DNA of 64,000 nt from Luteibacter rhizovicinus DSM 16549 (lineage in GTDB: Bacteria; Pseudomonadota; Gammaproteobacteria; Xanthomonadales; Rhodanobacteraceae): assembly GCF_001887595.1 (NCBI RefSeq), contig NZ_CP017480.1, forward strand, positions 2,694,001-2,758,000, given 5' to 3'. Of the stretch, positions 17,511 to 29,389 are shown in pieces. The notes below the pieces were generated by a model. It saw nothing but the letters and a program-made list of their open reading frames with translations. It did no database searches and was not told where the DNA came from. The translations under genes were made by a program, and so were the position numbers. Every line of letters starts with the position of its first letter. The first letter of the stretch is position 1.

Positions 17511-18323
17511 ATGCCCCTGTCCCTGCCGAAAAACGCCGCTCCCGTCCCGTCCCCGCCTGCGGATGAATGGCCTGACAAGGTGGTCCTGGTCACCGGCGGT
17601 GCGCAGGGTATCGGCCGGGGTATCGCCGAAGGTGTGCTCGCGGCGGGCGGTCGCGTCGTCATCGGCGATGTCGACGTCGAAGCGGGTAAGGCCTGCGTCG
17701 AGGCCTGGCATGCCGGCGATCGCGCCGCCTTCCTCGTCCTCGACGTGGCGAAGGAAGCCAGTGTGAAACGCTTCGTCGCCGCGGCCTTGCGTCGCTTCGG
17801 ACGCATCGACGGACTGGTTAACAATGCAGGCATCGCCAGCGCGCATAGCGGCCCGATCGAAAGACTCGACTGGGCCGAGTGGAAGCGTCGGCTCGATACC
17901 AATCTCGGCGGTACCTTCCTGTGCAGCAAGCACGCGTTGCCGTCGTTGAAAAAATCCAATGGCGCAATCGTCAATATATCTTCGTCGCGCGCCCACCAGT
18001 CCGAGCCGGACAGCGAAGCCTATGCGGCGAGCAAGGGTGGCATCGTCGCCTTTACGCATGCACTCGCGATCAGTGCCGGTCCCGTGCGCGTCAACGCGAT
18101 CAACCCCGGCTGGATCGTCGTGGACGACTGGCGGAAACCGTCGGCCCGGCGCAAGCCGAAGCTGTCCGCCGCCGATCATGCGCAGCATCCGGTCGGTCGG
18201 GCGGGTGTGCCGCCCGATATCGCCGCACTCGCGGTCTTTCTGTTGTCGTCGCAGGCGGGCTTCATCACCGGGGAGAATTTCACCGTGGACGGTGGCGTCG
18301 CCCGCAAGATGCACTACGTGTAG
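17511..18323 (+). CDS. SDR family oxidoreductase
   Basis: A 270-aa classical short-chain dehydrogenase/reductase. The cofactor motif is VTGGAQGIGRGIAEG (TGXXXGIG), NNAG is in LVNNAGIAS, and the catalytic residues are in NISSSRAHQSEPDSEAYAAS (S, then YXXXK as YAASK). An acidic residue after beta-2 (IGDVDVE) suggests NAD preference. AAGGAG lies 10 bases before the ATG. Its 3' end overlaps the opposing metallophosphoesterase gene by 10 bases. Substrate unknown. Confidence 0.9.
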   Translation: MPLSLPKNAAPVPSPPADEWPDKVVLVTGGAQGIGRGIAEGVLAAGGRVVIGDVDVEAGKACVEAWHAGDRAAFLVLDVAKEASVKRFVAAALRRFGRIDGLVNNAGIASAHSGPIERLDWAEWKRRLDTNLGGTFLCSKHALPSLKKSNGAIVNISSSRAHQSEPDSEAYAASKGGIVAFTHALAISAGPVRVNAINPGWIVVDDWRKPSARRKPKLSAADHAQHPVGRAGVPPDIAALAVFLLSSQAGFITGENFTVDGGVARKMHYV

Positions 18324-19135
18324 CGGCGATAGCGCTCGAGCGGGACCGTGGTCTTGCCGCCGGGATCGAAACGGCCGTTAGCCTCGTTGTAATCCCATTG
18401 CTCGACGATGCACACGGATCGATCGCCCTGCGCATCGTGGCGGATGACGTTGAACGAGTTGCTGATTCCCTCGCGGATGCGGGTCGACAGCGCCGTGCCT
18501 GCCTGCACCGACCACAGTTCGCTGGCCAGCGCGCGCGCGGGGGTATTCAGGGGACGAACGTACGGCAGGTGAATGTGCCCGCCCAGGATGAGGTCCGCAC
18601 CGGCCTCGGCCCAGGCGGCGATCGCGCGTTCGTGGTTGATCAGCAGGTTGCGTACGTCCTTGTCGCGGATCACATGCACGGGCTGGTGCGTGACGACGAT
18701 GCGCAACTGCGCATCGGTCGCTTCACGCAGGCGGGCGCTGATGCGATCGACCTGTGCGTTGGACACCTCGCCGTTCTTATGCCGGTGCGGCCGGACGGTG
18801 TTGACGCCGATCGTGAGCACATCGTCGCTGACGAACGTCGGCTCGAGGTTGTCGCCGAACACCCGGCGGTATCCGCCGAAGGGCGAGACCATGCGTGCGA
18901 AAACGTTGATCAACGGCACATCGTGATTGCCCGGTATGACCAGGGTGGGCCGATCGTAGCTATCGATGAAACGCCGCGCGGCATCGAACTGCGAACGTCG
19001 TGCGCGCTGGGTGACATCGCCGGAGAGGATCACCAGCTCCGGGCGCATCGAGACCAGTAACTCACCCAACGCCTTCATCACGTCGGGCCGTTCGGTGCCG
19101 AAATGCGTATCCGAAATCTGCGCGATGGTACTCAT
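18314..19135 (-). CDS. metallophosphoesterase family protein
   Basis: A 273-aa calcineurin-like phosphoesterase with the full dinuclear metal signature: ISDTHFG (DXH), ILSGDVTQ (GDXX), VIPGNHD (GNHD), THQPVH and GGHIHLPY (GHXH). This is the CpdA/Icc-like arrangement used by cyclic-nucleotide and small phosphodiesterases. The 4-base overlap with the lipid kinase gene upstream places it third in a PAP2-lipid kinase-phosphoesterase operon, which makes a phospholipid-related substrate possible but unproven. Confidence 0.88.
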   Translation of the reverse strand: MSTIAQISDTHFGTERPDVMKALGELLVSMRPELVILSGDVTQRARRSQFDAARRFIDSYDRPTLVIPGNHDVPLINVFARMVSPFGGYRRVFGDNLEPTFVSDDVLTIGVNTVRPHRHKNGEVSNAQVDRISARLREATDAQLRIVVTHQPVHVIRDKDVRNLLINHERAIAAWAEAGADLILGGHIHLPYVRPLNTPARALASELWSVQAGTALSTRIREGISNSFNVIRHDAQGDRSVCIVEQWDYNEANGRFDPGGKTTVPLERYRRYT

Positions 19136-20109
19136 CCGGGGTCCTCGCCGGGCTGGCGCGTGCCGTCGGTGAGCAAAGCCAGCGGACGCGGAGCGGCACG
19201 GAAGACGATGGGCGGATCGAGCCAGACGATCTCACCGTCGACCGCTAGCTTGAGTTTCTGGCGATGATGTTTCGGCGTCACGGTGATCTCGCGAAACGCA
19301 AAGCCGACGGCGTTCTGCGCATCGCCCAGCTTGCCCAGGGCTCCGCGCACGATCAGGCCGAGCATGGTCAGCCGGCCGATCGGCTTGAGTACGAGGCCGG
19401 CCAGCGTGCCGTCGTTGCGCTGCACGTCGGCGGCTTCGGCCAAGCCGATTTTTTCCAGCTGAAGCGCGTTGTTGCCGACGAAGAGGGTCGGTGTCCGCAG
19501 TTGACGGGTCCGCGTGCCGTCGCTGACCTCGATACGCAAGGGTCGATACCCGCGCATCATGGTCGCCAGCCCCGACCAAAGGGCGACGATGCGATGGCGT
19601 CCGAAACGCTGCTTCCAGGCTTCCCGATCCTCGAGCACCTGCGGATACAGGCCGAGGCTGGCGTTGACCAGGAACACGCGATCGTTGACCATGCCGATCT
19701 GTGCCTGCCCCAGGGTTGCGCGCAGCAAGGCTTCGGTCGCACCGCGGGTATCGGTCGGTATCCCATGCGTACGGCCGACGAAGTTGAACGTGCCCTGCGG
19801 CAGGACGCCCATCGGCAGCTGCTCGCGCCACGCCGCGGCCGCCACGGCGTTGATCGTGCCGTCGCCACCCGCGCCGACGATGGCGCCGCCGTTGTCCTTC
19901 GCATACGCCACGGCGTCGCGCACGACACTGGCGATATCGCCGCCTCCATCGAACAGGAAGAAGCGGTGGCGCCGCCCGGCGGCATCCAGGATCGAGGCGA
20001 TCTCCTCACGCGCGATCACCGCATCCTGGTGGCCGGAGCCGGCATTCATCACGATGGCGAAGGAAAGGTCGTTGCCCATGCGCAGGGATCGGAACATCCG
20101 GCTCGTCAC
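19132..20109 (-). CDS. diacylglycerol/sphingosine kinase family protein
   Basis: A protein of up to 325 aa with the DAGK catalytic fold: IVMNAGSG near the start, AIVGAGGDGTINAVAAA (nucleotide-binding GGDGT) and MGVLPQGTFNFVGRTHGIP (the GTXND-type loop with F for D position changes). It is YegS/DgkB-like, phosphorylating a lipid hydroxyl. The start could be GTG 20109, ATG 20097 (GACGAG just before) or ATG 20079. It follows the PAP2 gene by 12 bases and overlaps the metallophosphoesterase gene. Confidence 0.85.
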   Translation of the reverse strand: MTSRMFRSLRMGNDLSFAIVMNAGSGHQDAVIAREEIASILDAAGRRHRFFLFDGGGDIASVVRDAVAYAKDNGGAIVGAGGDGTINAVAAAAWREQLPMGVLPQGTFNFVGRTHGIPTDTRGATEALLRATLGQAQIGMVNDRVFLVNASLGLYPQVLEDREAWKQRFGRHRIVALWSGLATMMRGYRPLRIEVSDGTRTRQLRTPTLFVGNNALQLEKIGLAEAADVQRNDGTLAGLVLKPIGRLTMLGLIVRGALGKLGDAQNAVGFAFREITVTPKHHRQKLKLAVDGEIVWLDPPIVFRAAPRPLALLTDGTRQPGEDPG

Positions 20110-20121
20110 GGCCGCATGAAT

Positions 20122-20901
20122 TCAGTGCGTCGCCTGGCGTCCCTGCCGCAGGCGAATGTATTCGGCACTGCCCACGCACAGCGTCAGCCAGGCGAGGCCC
20201 GTGGCGTAACCGGCCATCACATCGCTGAAGTAATGCACCTGCAACAGGATGCGGCTGATCCCGATGAGGCTGGTCATCGCGACGGCGACGACCACGATGG
20301 GCCGGTGAAAGCGCGGTGGCGTGAGCACCACGAGCACATAGGCGAGCATGCCGTAGAACACCATCGAGCCCGAGGCATGGCCGCTGGGGAAGCTATAACT
20401 CTTCTCGATGATGAAGCCGTGGTCGTGCAGCGGTCGCTCACGCTGGAACCACAGTTTGAGCAGGCTGTTGATGACGACCGTCCCGACCAGGGTGACGATC
20501 CACGCGATCGCCAGTCGCCAGTGGCGCCGCCACAGGAGCGCGAGGAAGACCAGTGCGGCGACACTGCCGAGCACCAGGGAGTTTCCGGTCCGGCTCAGCA
20601 GGGCGATGCCGTGGAGAACGGGGCGCGGCATGTTGTCCCGCAGGTCGCTGGCCAGCGCGGCATCGAAGACGGTGAGGCCGGCCTGCTCGCGGACTTCCAC
20701 GGCGATGACGGTCGCGATCAACAGGGTCGCCACCAGCACGGCGATGGCCGTGGTCGGCCGCAACAGGCTTCGCGCGGCCGCGTCCAGGCCTTCGCGACGG
20801 CGCACGGCCCGCCGCCACGCCACGTCGGCGCCGAGCAGGGCCACGGCGAGCAAGACCGCCCAGATCGATAGCGCGTGCTGGCTGATCCATTCCGCATCCA
20901 T
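20122..20901 (-). CDS. PAP2 family membrane lipid phosphatase
   Basis: A 259-aa inner-membrane phosphatase with about six hydrophobic segments. The three PAP2 motifs are intact: KLWFQRERP (K-X6-RP), PSGHAS (PSGH) and SRILLQVHYFSD (SR-X5-H-X3-D). Family members dephosphorylate phosphatidate, phosphatidylglycerophosphate or undecaprenyl pyrophosphate. It is the first gene of a minus-strand operon with a lipid kinase and a metallophosphoesterase, an enzyme set that could both add and remove phosphate on membrane lipids. Confidence 0.9.
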   Translation of the reverse strand: MDAEWISQHALSIWAVLLAVALLGADVAWRRAVRRREGLDAAARSLLRPTTAIAVLVATLLIATVIAVEVREQAGLTVFDAALASDLRDNMPRPVLHGIALLSRTGNSLVLGSVAALVFLALLWRRHWRLAIAWIVTLVGTVVINSLLKLWFQRERPLHDHGFIIEKSYSFPSGHASGSMVFYGMLAYVLVVLTPPRFHRPIVVVAVAMTSLIGISRILLQVHYFSDVMAGYATGLAWLTLCVGSAEYIRLRQGRQATH

Positions 20902-20980
20902 TTCCGCAAGCTCCTCGTCTCGTGGCAGGATCGCTCATGTTGCCATGCCGCGCCTCCGCGGCGAGAAGGGGAAGTTCACG

Positions 20981-22597
20981 ATGAAGACCATGCCCGCCCG
21001 CGCCCTTCTGGCGCTCGCGTTCCTTGCCACCGGATCCTTCGCCGCGCAGGCCGATGAAGCGCCGCTGGCGCACCGGATCGTGCGGGTCACCCTGGACGGG
21101 GCGACCGACAAAGGCACGTCGGGGCGCCTGCTCCTGTTCGCCGCGCCGGCCGCCACCGCCCGCGAGGCGGCCAAGGACGGCAAGGTGGAGGAGGTCGACA
21201 CCAATCCCTTCCAGCCGAAGGCGGTTTCCGTCGCGGCACGCGAGGTGACCTGGCTCGCCCCCGGTCAGTCGGTCGACCTGGACACTGATGGCGAAGCGTT
21301 CCCGACAGGCTTCTCCAGCCTGCCGCCCGGCGACTACCTCGTCCAGGCCGTGCTCGATGTCGGCCACGACTACAACTACAGCGGCCGCCACGGTGGCGAC
21401 CTCATCAGCGAGGTCACCCCGGTGAAGCTCGCCGCCGGCGGCTCCCTGCCGGTGCTGAAGCTCACCCGAAGCGTCCCGGCAAAGGATCCCTGGCAGCTGC
21501 CCCCGACGGTGCCGCAGGCTGTCCGCGATGCCTTGCCCGAGGCACGCCAGCACGCCCATGCCGAAGTTCTGCAGAGCGCCGCCCTCACCGCGTTCGCCGG
21601 TCGCCCTCTGTCGATCCGCGCCTGGGTGGTGACGCCTCCGGGTTATGACCCGAACGGCAGCACGCGCTATCCGACCGTCTTCGTCACGCACGGTTTCGGT
21701 GGCGGTTTCGACCGGTATGCCGGCACCATCGCCGGCCTGTGGTCGGCGATGTCGGACAAGACCATGCCGCCGATGATCTGGGTGCTGCTCGACGAGTCCG
21801 GTCCGACCGGGACACACGAGTTCGCCGATTCGGTGAACAACGGTCCCTGGGGCCAGGCGCTGACCACCGAATACATCCCCTGGCTGGAAGGCCGCTACAA
21901 GATGGACGCCAAGGTGGGCGGCCGCTTCCTCAACGGGCACTCCTCGGGCGGCTGGGCCACCCTGTGGCTGCAGACGCGCTACCCGAAAGTGTTCGGCGGT
22001 ACCTGGTCCACGTCGCCGGATCCCAGCGATTTCCACAACTTCACCGGCATCGACCTGTATGCCGCCAACGCCAACGCGTACAAGAAGGCGGATGGCACGG
22101 CGTATCCGCTGATCCGCGACAAGGGCCAAGTGATCGCCACCTTCGACACCTTCGCCCACCTCGAGCGCGTCCTTGGCGCCTACGGCGGCCAGCTCGCCTC
22201 CTTCGAGTGGGTGTTTTCGCCCCGCGGCAAGGACGGTCGCCCCGAGCCGATGTTCAACCGCGACACGGGCGCCATCGACCCGGCCGTGGTCGCCTACTGG
22301 CACGACCATTACGACATCGCCCAGCGCCTGCGCACGCACTGGCCCGAGCTCAAGCCGGACCTGGACGGCAAGATCCACCTCTACGTGGGCACGGCGGACA
22401 CGTTCTACCTCGATGGCTCTGCGAAACTTCTCAAAGACACGCTCGACGGCCTGCACGCGAAGAGCGACATCCGCTTCCTTCCCGGTAAGACGCATTTCGA
22501 CCTGTACGTGGAAGGCGAGGACCGCAACGCGCTGCTGAAGAAGATCGCGTGGGAGATGTACGGCGTCGCAAGGCCCGGGCAGGGTAAAGCACCCTGA
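20981..22597 (+). CDS. secreted alpha/beta-hydrolase, esterase D/enterochelin-esterase type
   Basis: A 538-aa exported hydrolase. A signal peptide (ALLALAFLATGSFAAQA) is followed by an approximately 170-residue beta-rich region and then a putative-esterase (PF00756-like) domain with YPTVFVTHGFGGGF, the nucleophile elbow GHSSGG (Ser at about 321) and a late His in LPGKTHFDLY. ATG 20981 is chosen because GAGAAGGGG precedes it and a signal peptide follows; the frame stays open upstream through the divergent PAP2 gene. Natural substrate unknown. Confidence 0.85.
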   Translation: MKTMPARALLALAFLATGSFAAQADEAPLAHRIVRVTLDGATDKGTSGRLLLFAAPAATAREAAKDGKVEEVDTNPFQPKAVSVAAREVTWLAPGQSVDLDTDGEAFPTGFSSLPPGDYLVQAVLDVGHDYNYSGRHGGDLISEVTPVKLAAGGSLPVLKLTRSVPAKDPWQLPPTVPQAVRDALPEARQHAHAEVLQSAALTAFAGRPLSIRAWVVTPPGYDPNGSTRYPTVFVTHGFGGGFDRYAGTIAGLWSAMSDKTMPPMIWVLLDESGPTGTHEFADSVNNGPWGQALTTEYIPWLEGRYKMDAKVGGRFLNGHSSGGWATLWLQTRYPKVFGGTWSTSPDPSDFHNFTGIDLYAANANAYKKADGTAYPLIRDKGQVIATFDTFAHLERVLGAYGGQLASFEWVFSPRGKDGRPEPMFNRDTGAIDPAVVAYWHDHYDIAQRLRTHWPELKPDLDGKIHLYVGTADTFYLDGSAKLLKDTLDGLHAKSDIRFLPGKTHFDLYVEGEDRNALLKKIAWEMYGVARPGQGKAP

Positions 22598-22607
22598 GCC
22601 GCTCTCG

Positions 22608-22688
22608 GTAGGAGCCGATTCATCGGCGAACGGGTGCTAGCCGCAACCTGGCCCGCTGCCGCGGGATCGCCGATGAATCGGCTCCTAC
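22608..22688. repeat. REP-like inverted pair 3
   Basis: Inverted copies of TAGGAGCCGATTCATCGGCGA with a 35-base centre ending GCTGCCGCGGGATCGCCGAT. The centre is also conserved in pair 10 (59560-59643), so the whole composite unit was copied. Confidence 0.85.
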
Positions 22689-22754
22689 CTCGTCATGACG
22701 CCGTGCGACCAAGGTGGAAAGGCGCCGGCTACGGCGCTGACGTAATCTCGGACG

Positions 22755-24677
22755 ATGACCTCCGAAGGCAAGCCGATGGGCTACGACGAACTCTGGCGAC
22801 GCTCGGTCGATGAGCCCGAGTTGTTCTGGGCCGAGCAGGCGCGGCTGATCCACTGGGAGACGCCGCCCCAGCGCATCCTCGACGATTCACGGCCGCCGTT
22901 TCGCCGCTGGTTCGTCGGTGGCACCACCAATCTTTGCCACAACGCGATCGATCGACACCTCGACGAGCGTGGCGATCAGCTGGCGATCGTCGCTGTCTCT
23001 ACGGAAACGGAGTCGACGCGCGAGATCACCTATCGCGAATTGCATCGCGAGGTGAACGCGTTCGCCGCGGTACTCGTCGAGCTCGGCGTCGGCAAGGGCG
23101 ATCGGGTCGTCATCTACATGCCCAATATCGCCGAGGCGGTCTTCGCGATGCTGGCCTGTGCCCGCATCGGTGCGATCCATTCGGTGGTCTTCGGGGGCTT
23201 CGCCGCGCATAACCTCGCACTGCGTATCGACGACGCCGAGCCAGTACTCCTGATCTGCGCCGACGCCGGCATGCGGGGTGGCAAAGTCATTCCCTACAAG
23301 CCCCTGATCGATGCCGCGCTGCGTGAGACCAAAGCCCCGCCGGCGCACGTGCTGATCGTCGATCGCGGGCTCGATCCCGACATGGATCGCGTCGAACTTC
23401 GTGATGTTGATTACAACGAACGACGTCGCCGGCACGAGGGTGCGAACGTGCCGGTGACCTGGCTCGAGTCCAATGAGCCGAGTTATTTGCTCTACACCTC
23501 CGGCACGACCGGCAAGCCGAAGGGCGTGCAGCGCGATGTCGGTGGTTATGCAGTGGCGCTGGCACTGTCGATGACGACGATCTTCGACCTGCATCCCGGC
23601 CAGACGATCCTGTGTACCTCGGACGTGGGCTGGGCGGTGGGTCACTCGTACAACGTCTACGGACCGCTGATCGGCGGCTGTACGGCCATTCTCTACGAAG
23701 GTTTGCCGACGGCACCCGATCCGGGTATCTGGTGGCGGCTCTGCGAAACCTACCGCGTGCGCACCATGTTTTCCTCGCCGACCGCCATTCGCGTGTTGAA
23801 GAAACAGGATGCGTCCTGGTTGTCGCGATCTGACCTCTCCGCGCTGAAATACATCTTCTGCGCGGGCGAACCGCTGGACCAGACGACGTACGAATGGCTG
23901 TCGGGAGGGACCGGCAAGCTCGTCGTCGACAACTACTGGCAGACCGAGACCGGCTGGCCGGCGGTGTCACTGATGCCCGGGCTGGACCTCAAACCGGTCA
24001 GGCCAGGTTCGCCCGGTTTTCCGACGTTCGGCTTTCGCATGCGCGTGATCGATGAAGCGACCGGCGACGAAAAAGCGGCGGGGGAGAAGGGCGTGCTGGT
24101 CGTCGAGCTACCTTTGCCGCCCGGTTGCCTGACCACGATCTGGCGTGACGACGATCGCTACGTGCGCAGTTATTTTGGGCACTTCAAGGAACTGCTCTAC
24201 AGCTCGCTGGACTGGGCGGTCCGCGACGCGGACGGCTACCTGTTCATCCTGGGCCGCACCGACGATGTCATCAACGTGGCCGGACATCGCCTGGGCACGC
24301 GCGAGATCGAGGAGTCGGTGGCCACGCTCGGCGCGGTGGCGGAAGTCGCCGTGGTCGGTATCGGTGACGAGCTGAAAGGCCAGCTGCCCGCCGTCTTTGC
24401 CACCCTGAAGCAGGGCGTTACCGATGACCCGCGCGATGTCGCCCAGGCGATGGAGCGGCGCGTTGTCGAACTGCTGGGCGCGGTGGCGCGGCCGGGCTGC
24501 GTCTACGTGGTGAGTGCCTTGCCGAAGACGCGGTCGGGGAAGCTGTTGCGACGGGCGATCCAGGCGGTGATGGAAGGTACCGACCCTGGCGACCTTTCGA
24601 CGCTGGACGATCCGACTGCACTGGAGGCCGTGCGCAGGGCGGTGGCGCGCGGGCCGCATTGCGGACGGCACGGGTGA
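22755..24677 (+). CDS. prpE: propionyl-CoA synthetase
   Basis: A 640-aa AMP-forming acyl-CoA synthetase of the Acs family, length and details matching PrpE. The P-loop-like motif is YLLYTSGTTGKPKGVQRD, the adenylate motif YWQTETGWP, and the C-terminal lysine lies in LPKTRSGKLLRR. It activates propionate to propionyl-CoA for the 2-methylcitrate cycle, whose next enzymes prpC and prpB lie just downstream. A REP pair separates it from prpB, so a separate promoter for prpBC is likely. An acetyl-CoA synthetase activity is the main alternative. Confidence 0.9.
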   Translation: MTSEGKPMGYDELWRRSVDEPELFWAEQARLIHWETPPQRILDDSRPPFRRWFVGGTTNLCHNAIDRHLDERGDQLAIVAVSTETESTREITYRELHREVNAFAAVLVELGVGKGDRVVIYMPNIAEAVFAMLACARIGAIHSVVFGGFAAHNLALRIDDAEPVLLICADAGMRGGKVIPYKPLIDAALRETKAPPAHVLIVDRGLDPDMDRVELRDVDYNERRRRHEGANVPVTWLESNEPSYLLYTSGTTGKPKGVQRDVGGYAVALALSMTTIFDLHPGQTILCTSDVGWAVGHSYNVYGPLIGGCTAILYEGLPTAPDPGIWWRLCETYRVRTMFSSPTAIRVLKKQDASWLSRSDLSALKYIFCAGEPLDQTTYEWLSGGTGKLVVDNYWQTETGWPAVSLMPGLDLKPVRPGSPGFPTFGFRMRVIDEATGDEKAAGEKGVLVVELPLPPGCLTTIWRDDDRYVRSYFGHFKELLYSSLDWAVRDADGYLFILGRTDDVINVAGHRLGTREIEESVATLGAVAEVAVVGIGDELKGQLPAVFATLKQGVTDDPRDVAQAMERRVVELLGAVARPGCVYVVSALPKTRSGKLLRRAIQAVMEGTDPGDLSTLDDPTALEAVRRAVARGPHCGRHG

Positions 24678-24700
24678 GGTAAGGGCGGGGCAAGCTCCCA

Positions 24701-24777
24701 TTCGCCGATGAATCGGCTCCCACACACAGCATGGCCTGATGGGAGGCGCTTTCTGTGGGAGCCGATTCATCGGCGAT
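24701..24777. repeat. REP-like inverted pair 4
   Basis: Inverted copies TTCGCCGATGAATCGGCTCC (24701 on) and TGTGGGAGCCGATTCATCGG (24754 on) in the prpE-prpB gap. The remaining bases up to prpB hold TAAAAT (24819-24824), a possible -10 element for prpB. Confidence 0.85.
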
Positions 24778-24848
24778 GCTCTCCCGCGACGCAGCAAAGC
24801 CCCGGCGCCGGTTCGCGCTAAAATGGGATTCTTTACGCGGAGAGTTCC

Positions 24849-25736
24849 ATGGCACAGCTTCCCTCGGCCGGCGGTCGCTTCCGCGCCGCACTCGCGGCCG
24901 AACAGCCGTTGCAGGTGATCGGCGCGATCAACGCCAATCATGCCTTGCTGGCCAAGCGCGCCGGCTTCCGTGCCATCTACCTGTCCGGCGGCGGTGTCGC
25001 TGCCGGTTCGCTGGGCCTGCCGGACCTGGGCATCAACACCCTGGACGACGTGCTCACCGACGTCCGCCGCATCACCGACGTGTGCGACCTGCCGCTCATG
25101 GTCGACATCGATACGGGCTTCGGCCCCAGCGCGTTCAATATCGCGCGTACGGTGAAGAGCCTGATCAAGTTCGGTGCCGCCGCCTGCCATATCGAGGACC
25201 AGGTCGGCGCCAAGCGCTGCGGTCATCGTCCCGGTAAGGAAATCGTCACCACCGAGGAAATGGCCGACCGGGTCAAGGCCGCGGCCGATGCAAAGACCGA
25301 TCCCGACTTCTTCCTGATCGCCCGAACCGACGCCATCGCCGTGCTCGGTGTCGACGCCGCCATCGAGCGTGCCATCGCCTGCCAGGAAGCCGGTGCCGAC
25401 GCCATCTTCGCCGAAGCGGCGTACGACCTGCCGACCTACCAGCGTTTCGTCGAGGCGCTGAAGGTTCCCGTGCTGGCGAACATCACGGAGTTCGGCCAGA
25501 CCCCGCTGTTCAGCACCGAAGAGCTCGGCAGCGTCGGCGTGGGCATCGTGCTTTATCCGCTGTCTGCGTTCCGCGCCATGAACAAGGCCGCCGAGAACGT
25601 CTACACCGCCATTCGCCGCGACGGTCACCAGCGCAATGTCATCGACACGATGCAGACGCGCGAAGAGCTGTACGACCGTATTGGCTATCACGACTACGAG
25701 CGTCACCTCGATGCTCTGTTTTCCAAGAAGGGTTAA
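24849..25736 (+). CDS. prpB: 2-methylisocitrate lyase
   Basis: PrpB (295 aa) splits 2-methylisocitrate into pyruvate and succinate, the last step of the methylcitrate cycle. The isocitrate-lyase superfamily signature KRCGH (in [16 protein letters not shown]) is present, with upstream [16 protein letters not shown] and metal-binding VDIDTGFG. Length matches E. coli PrpB. GGAGAG precedes the ATG. It is followed by prpC after 12 bases. Confidence 0.96.
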   Translation: MAQLPSAGGRFRAALAAEQPLQVIGAINANHALLAKRAGFRAIYLSGGGVAAGSLGLPDLGINTLDDVLTDVRRITDVCDLPLMVDIDTGFGPSAFNIARTVKSLIKFGAAACHIEDQVGAKRCGHRPGKEIVTTEEMADRVKAAADAKTDPDFFLIARTDAIAVLGVDAAIERAIACQEAGADAIFAEAAYDLPTYQRFVEALKVPVLANITEFGQTPLFSTEELGSVGVGIVLYPLSAFRAMNKAAENVYTAIRRDGHQRNVIDTMQTREELYDRIGYHDYERHLDALFSKKG

Positions 25737-25748
25737 GGAGAGTCACGC

Positions 25749-26900
25749 ATGAGCGACACCACCACCACCCCGCCGAAGGCAAAGAAGTCCGTCGCCCTTT
25801 CCGGCGTTGCGGCCGGCAATACCGCGCTTTGCACGGTCGGCCGCAGCGGCAACGACCTTCACTATCGTGGTTATGACATTCACGATCTTGCCGCCAAGGG
25901 TTCCTTCGAGGAAGTCGCCTACCTGCTCGTCCACGGCGTGCTGCCGAACTGGATGGAGCTCAACGCCTATCGCGCCAAGCTGAAGCGCCTGCGTGGCCTG
26001 CCCGCGCCGGTGAAGGCCGCGCTCGAGTTGCTGCCTGCGGCGACGCACCCGATGGACGTGATGCGCACCGGTGCATCCGTACTCGGCACCGTGCTTCCGG
26101 AAAAGGACGACCACAACATCACCGGCGCGCGCGATATCGCGGACCGCCTGATGGCCAGCTTCGGTTCGATGCTGCTGTACTGGTACCACTTCAGCCACAA
26201 CGGCAAGCGCATCGAGACCGAGACCGAGGACGAGTCGATCGCCGGGCATTTCCTGCACCTGCTGCACGGTCGCAAGCCGAGCGATCTGCATTCGCATGCG
26301 CTCGATCGCTCGCTCGTGCTCTATGCCGAACATGAATTCAACGCCAGCACGTTCACTGCGCGCGTCATCGCCGGTACCGGCTCGGATATGTATTCGGCGA
26401 TTACCGGCGCGATCGGTGCGCTGCGCGGTCCGAAGCACGGCGGCGCGAACGAAGTGGCGATGGAAATCATCGCGCGCTACCGCGATGCGGCGGAGGCCGA
26501 GGCGGACATCCGTGCACGCGTGGAGCGCAAGGAAATCATCATCGGCTTCGGTCACCCGGTGTATACCGTGTCCGATCCGCGCAACGAGATCATCAAGGAA
26601 ATCGCGCGCAAGCTCTGCACCGACGGCGGCAACCCGCGCCTGTTCGAAGTGTCGGAGAAGATCGAGAAGCTGATGTGGGAACTGAAGAAAATGTTCCCCA
26701 ACCTCGACTGGTACTCGGCGTCGGCGTACCACATGATGGGCGTGCCGACCGCGATGTTCACCCCGCTGTTCGTCATCGCGCGTACGTCGGGCTGGAGCGC
26801 GCATGTGATCGAACAGCGTCAGGACGGCAAGATCATCCGTCCGAGCGCGAACTACACCGGCCCAGAAGACCAGGCCTACGTGCCGATCGAAAAGCGCTGA
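25749..26900 (+). CDS. prpC: 2-methylcitrate synthase
   Basis: PrpC (383 aa) condenses propionyl-CoA with oxaloacetate. It has the short citrate-synthase fold with the active-site blocks [16 protein letters not shown] (His), [15 protein letters not shown] (His) and [16 protein letters not shown] (Asp region replaced by the expected family pattern). The opening [20 protein letters not shown] is typical for methylcitrate synthases. It is cotranscribed with prpB. acnD, prpF and a prpR regulator are not in the window; prpD lies 8.7 kb away. Confidence 0.96.
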   Translation: MSDTTTTPPKAKKSVALSGVAAGNTALCTVGRSGNDLHYRGYDIHDLAAKGSFEEVAYLLVHGVLPNWMELNAYRAKLKRLRGLPAPVKAALELLPAATHPMDVMRTGASVLGTVLPEKDDHNITGARDIADRLMASFGSMLLYWYHFSHNGKRIETETEDESIAGHFLHLLHGRKPSDLHSHALDRSLVLYAEHEFNASTFTARVIAGTGSDMYSAITGAIGALRGPKHGGANEVAMEIIARYRDAAEAEADIRARVERKEIIIGFGHPVYTVSDPRNEIIKEIARKLCTDGGNPRLFEVSEKIEKLMWELKKMFPNLDWYSASAYHMMGVPTAMFTPLFVIARTSGWSAHVIEQRQDGKIIRPSANYTGPEDQAYVPIEKR

Positions 26901-26911
26901 AAATAGGGACA

Positions 26912-26990
26912 TGTAGGAGCCGATTCATCGGCGAAAAGCCAACGAAGCGGTGTAGCTGAAAGGCCCATCGCCGATGAATCGGCTCCCACA
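26912..26990. repeat. REP-like inverted pair 5
   Basis: TGTAGGAGCCGATTCATCGG (26912 on) and its inverse ending GGCTCCCACA at 26990, in the convergent gap between prpC and fadH. The second arm runs straight into a tandem repeat. Confidence 0.85.
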
Positions 26991-27068
26991 GCAAGCAGGG
27001 CCCCACAGCAAGCAGGGCCCCACAGCAAGCAGGGCCCCACAGCAAGCAGGGCCCGTCCGTCGGGCCCT
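26986..27068. repeat. four tandem 17-bp repeats plus hairpin
   Basis: Four identical 17-bp units CCACAGCAAGCAGGGCC at 26986-27002, 27003-27019, 27020-27036 and 27037-27053. The last unit overlaps a perfect hairpin AGGGCCCG-TCCGT-CGGGCCCT (27048-27068), six bases from the fadH stop codon. The hairpin may end fadH transcription but has no T tract on that strand. Perfect identity of the units suggests recent expansion. Confidence 0.85.
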
Positions 27069-27074
27069 CCAGGA

Positions 27075-29372
<2,298 letters not shown>

Positions 29373-29389
29373 TCACAGGAGACTCTCCC

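Noticed and set aside
20438..22495. Long open frame on the minus strand opposite the esterase gene
   Set aside because: It mirrors third-position GC of the real gene, is Arg/Val-rich and has no recognisable domain or signal.
26986..27053. Four regular direct repeats as a possible CRISPR array
   Set aside because: The 17-bp units are contiguous without spacers and no cas genes are near; it is a simple tandem repeat.
27048..27068. Hairpin as a definite fadH terminator
   Set aside because: The stem is perfect but no T tract follows on the minus strand.
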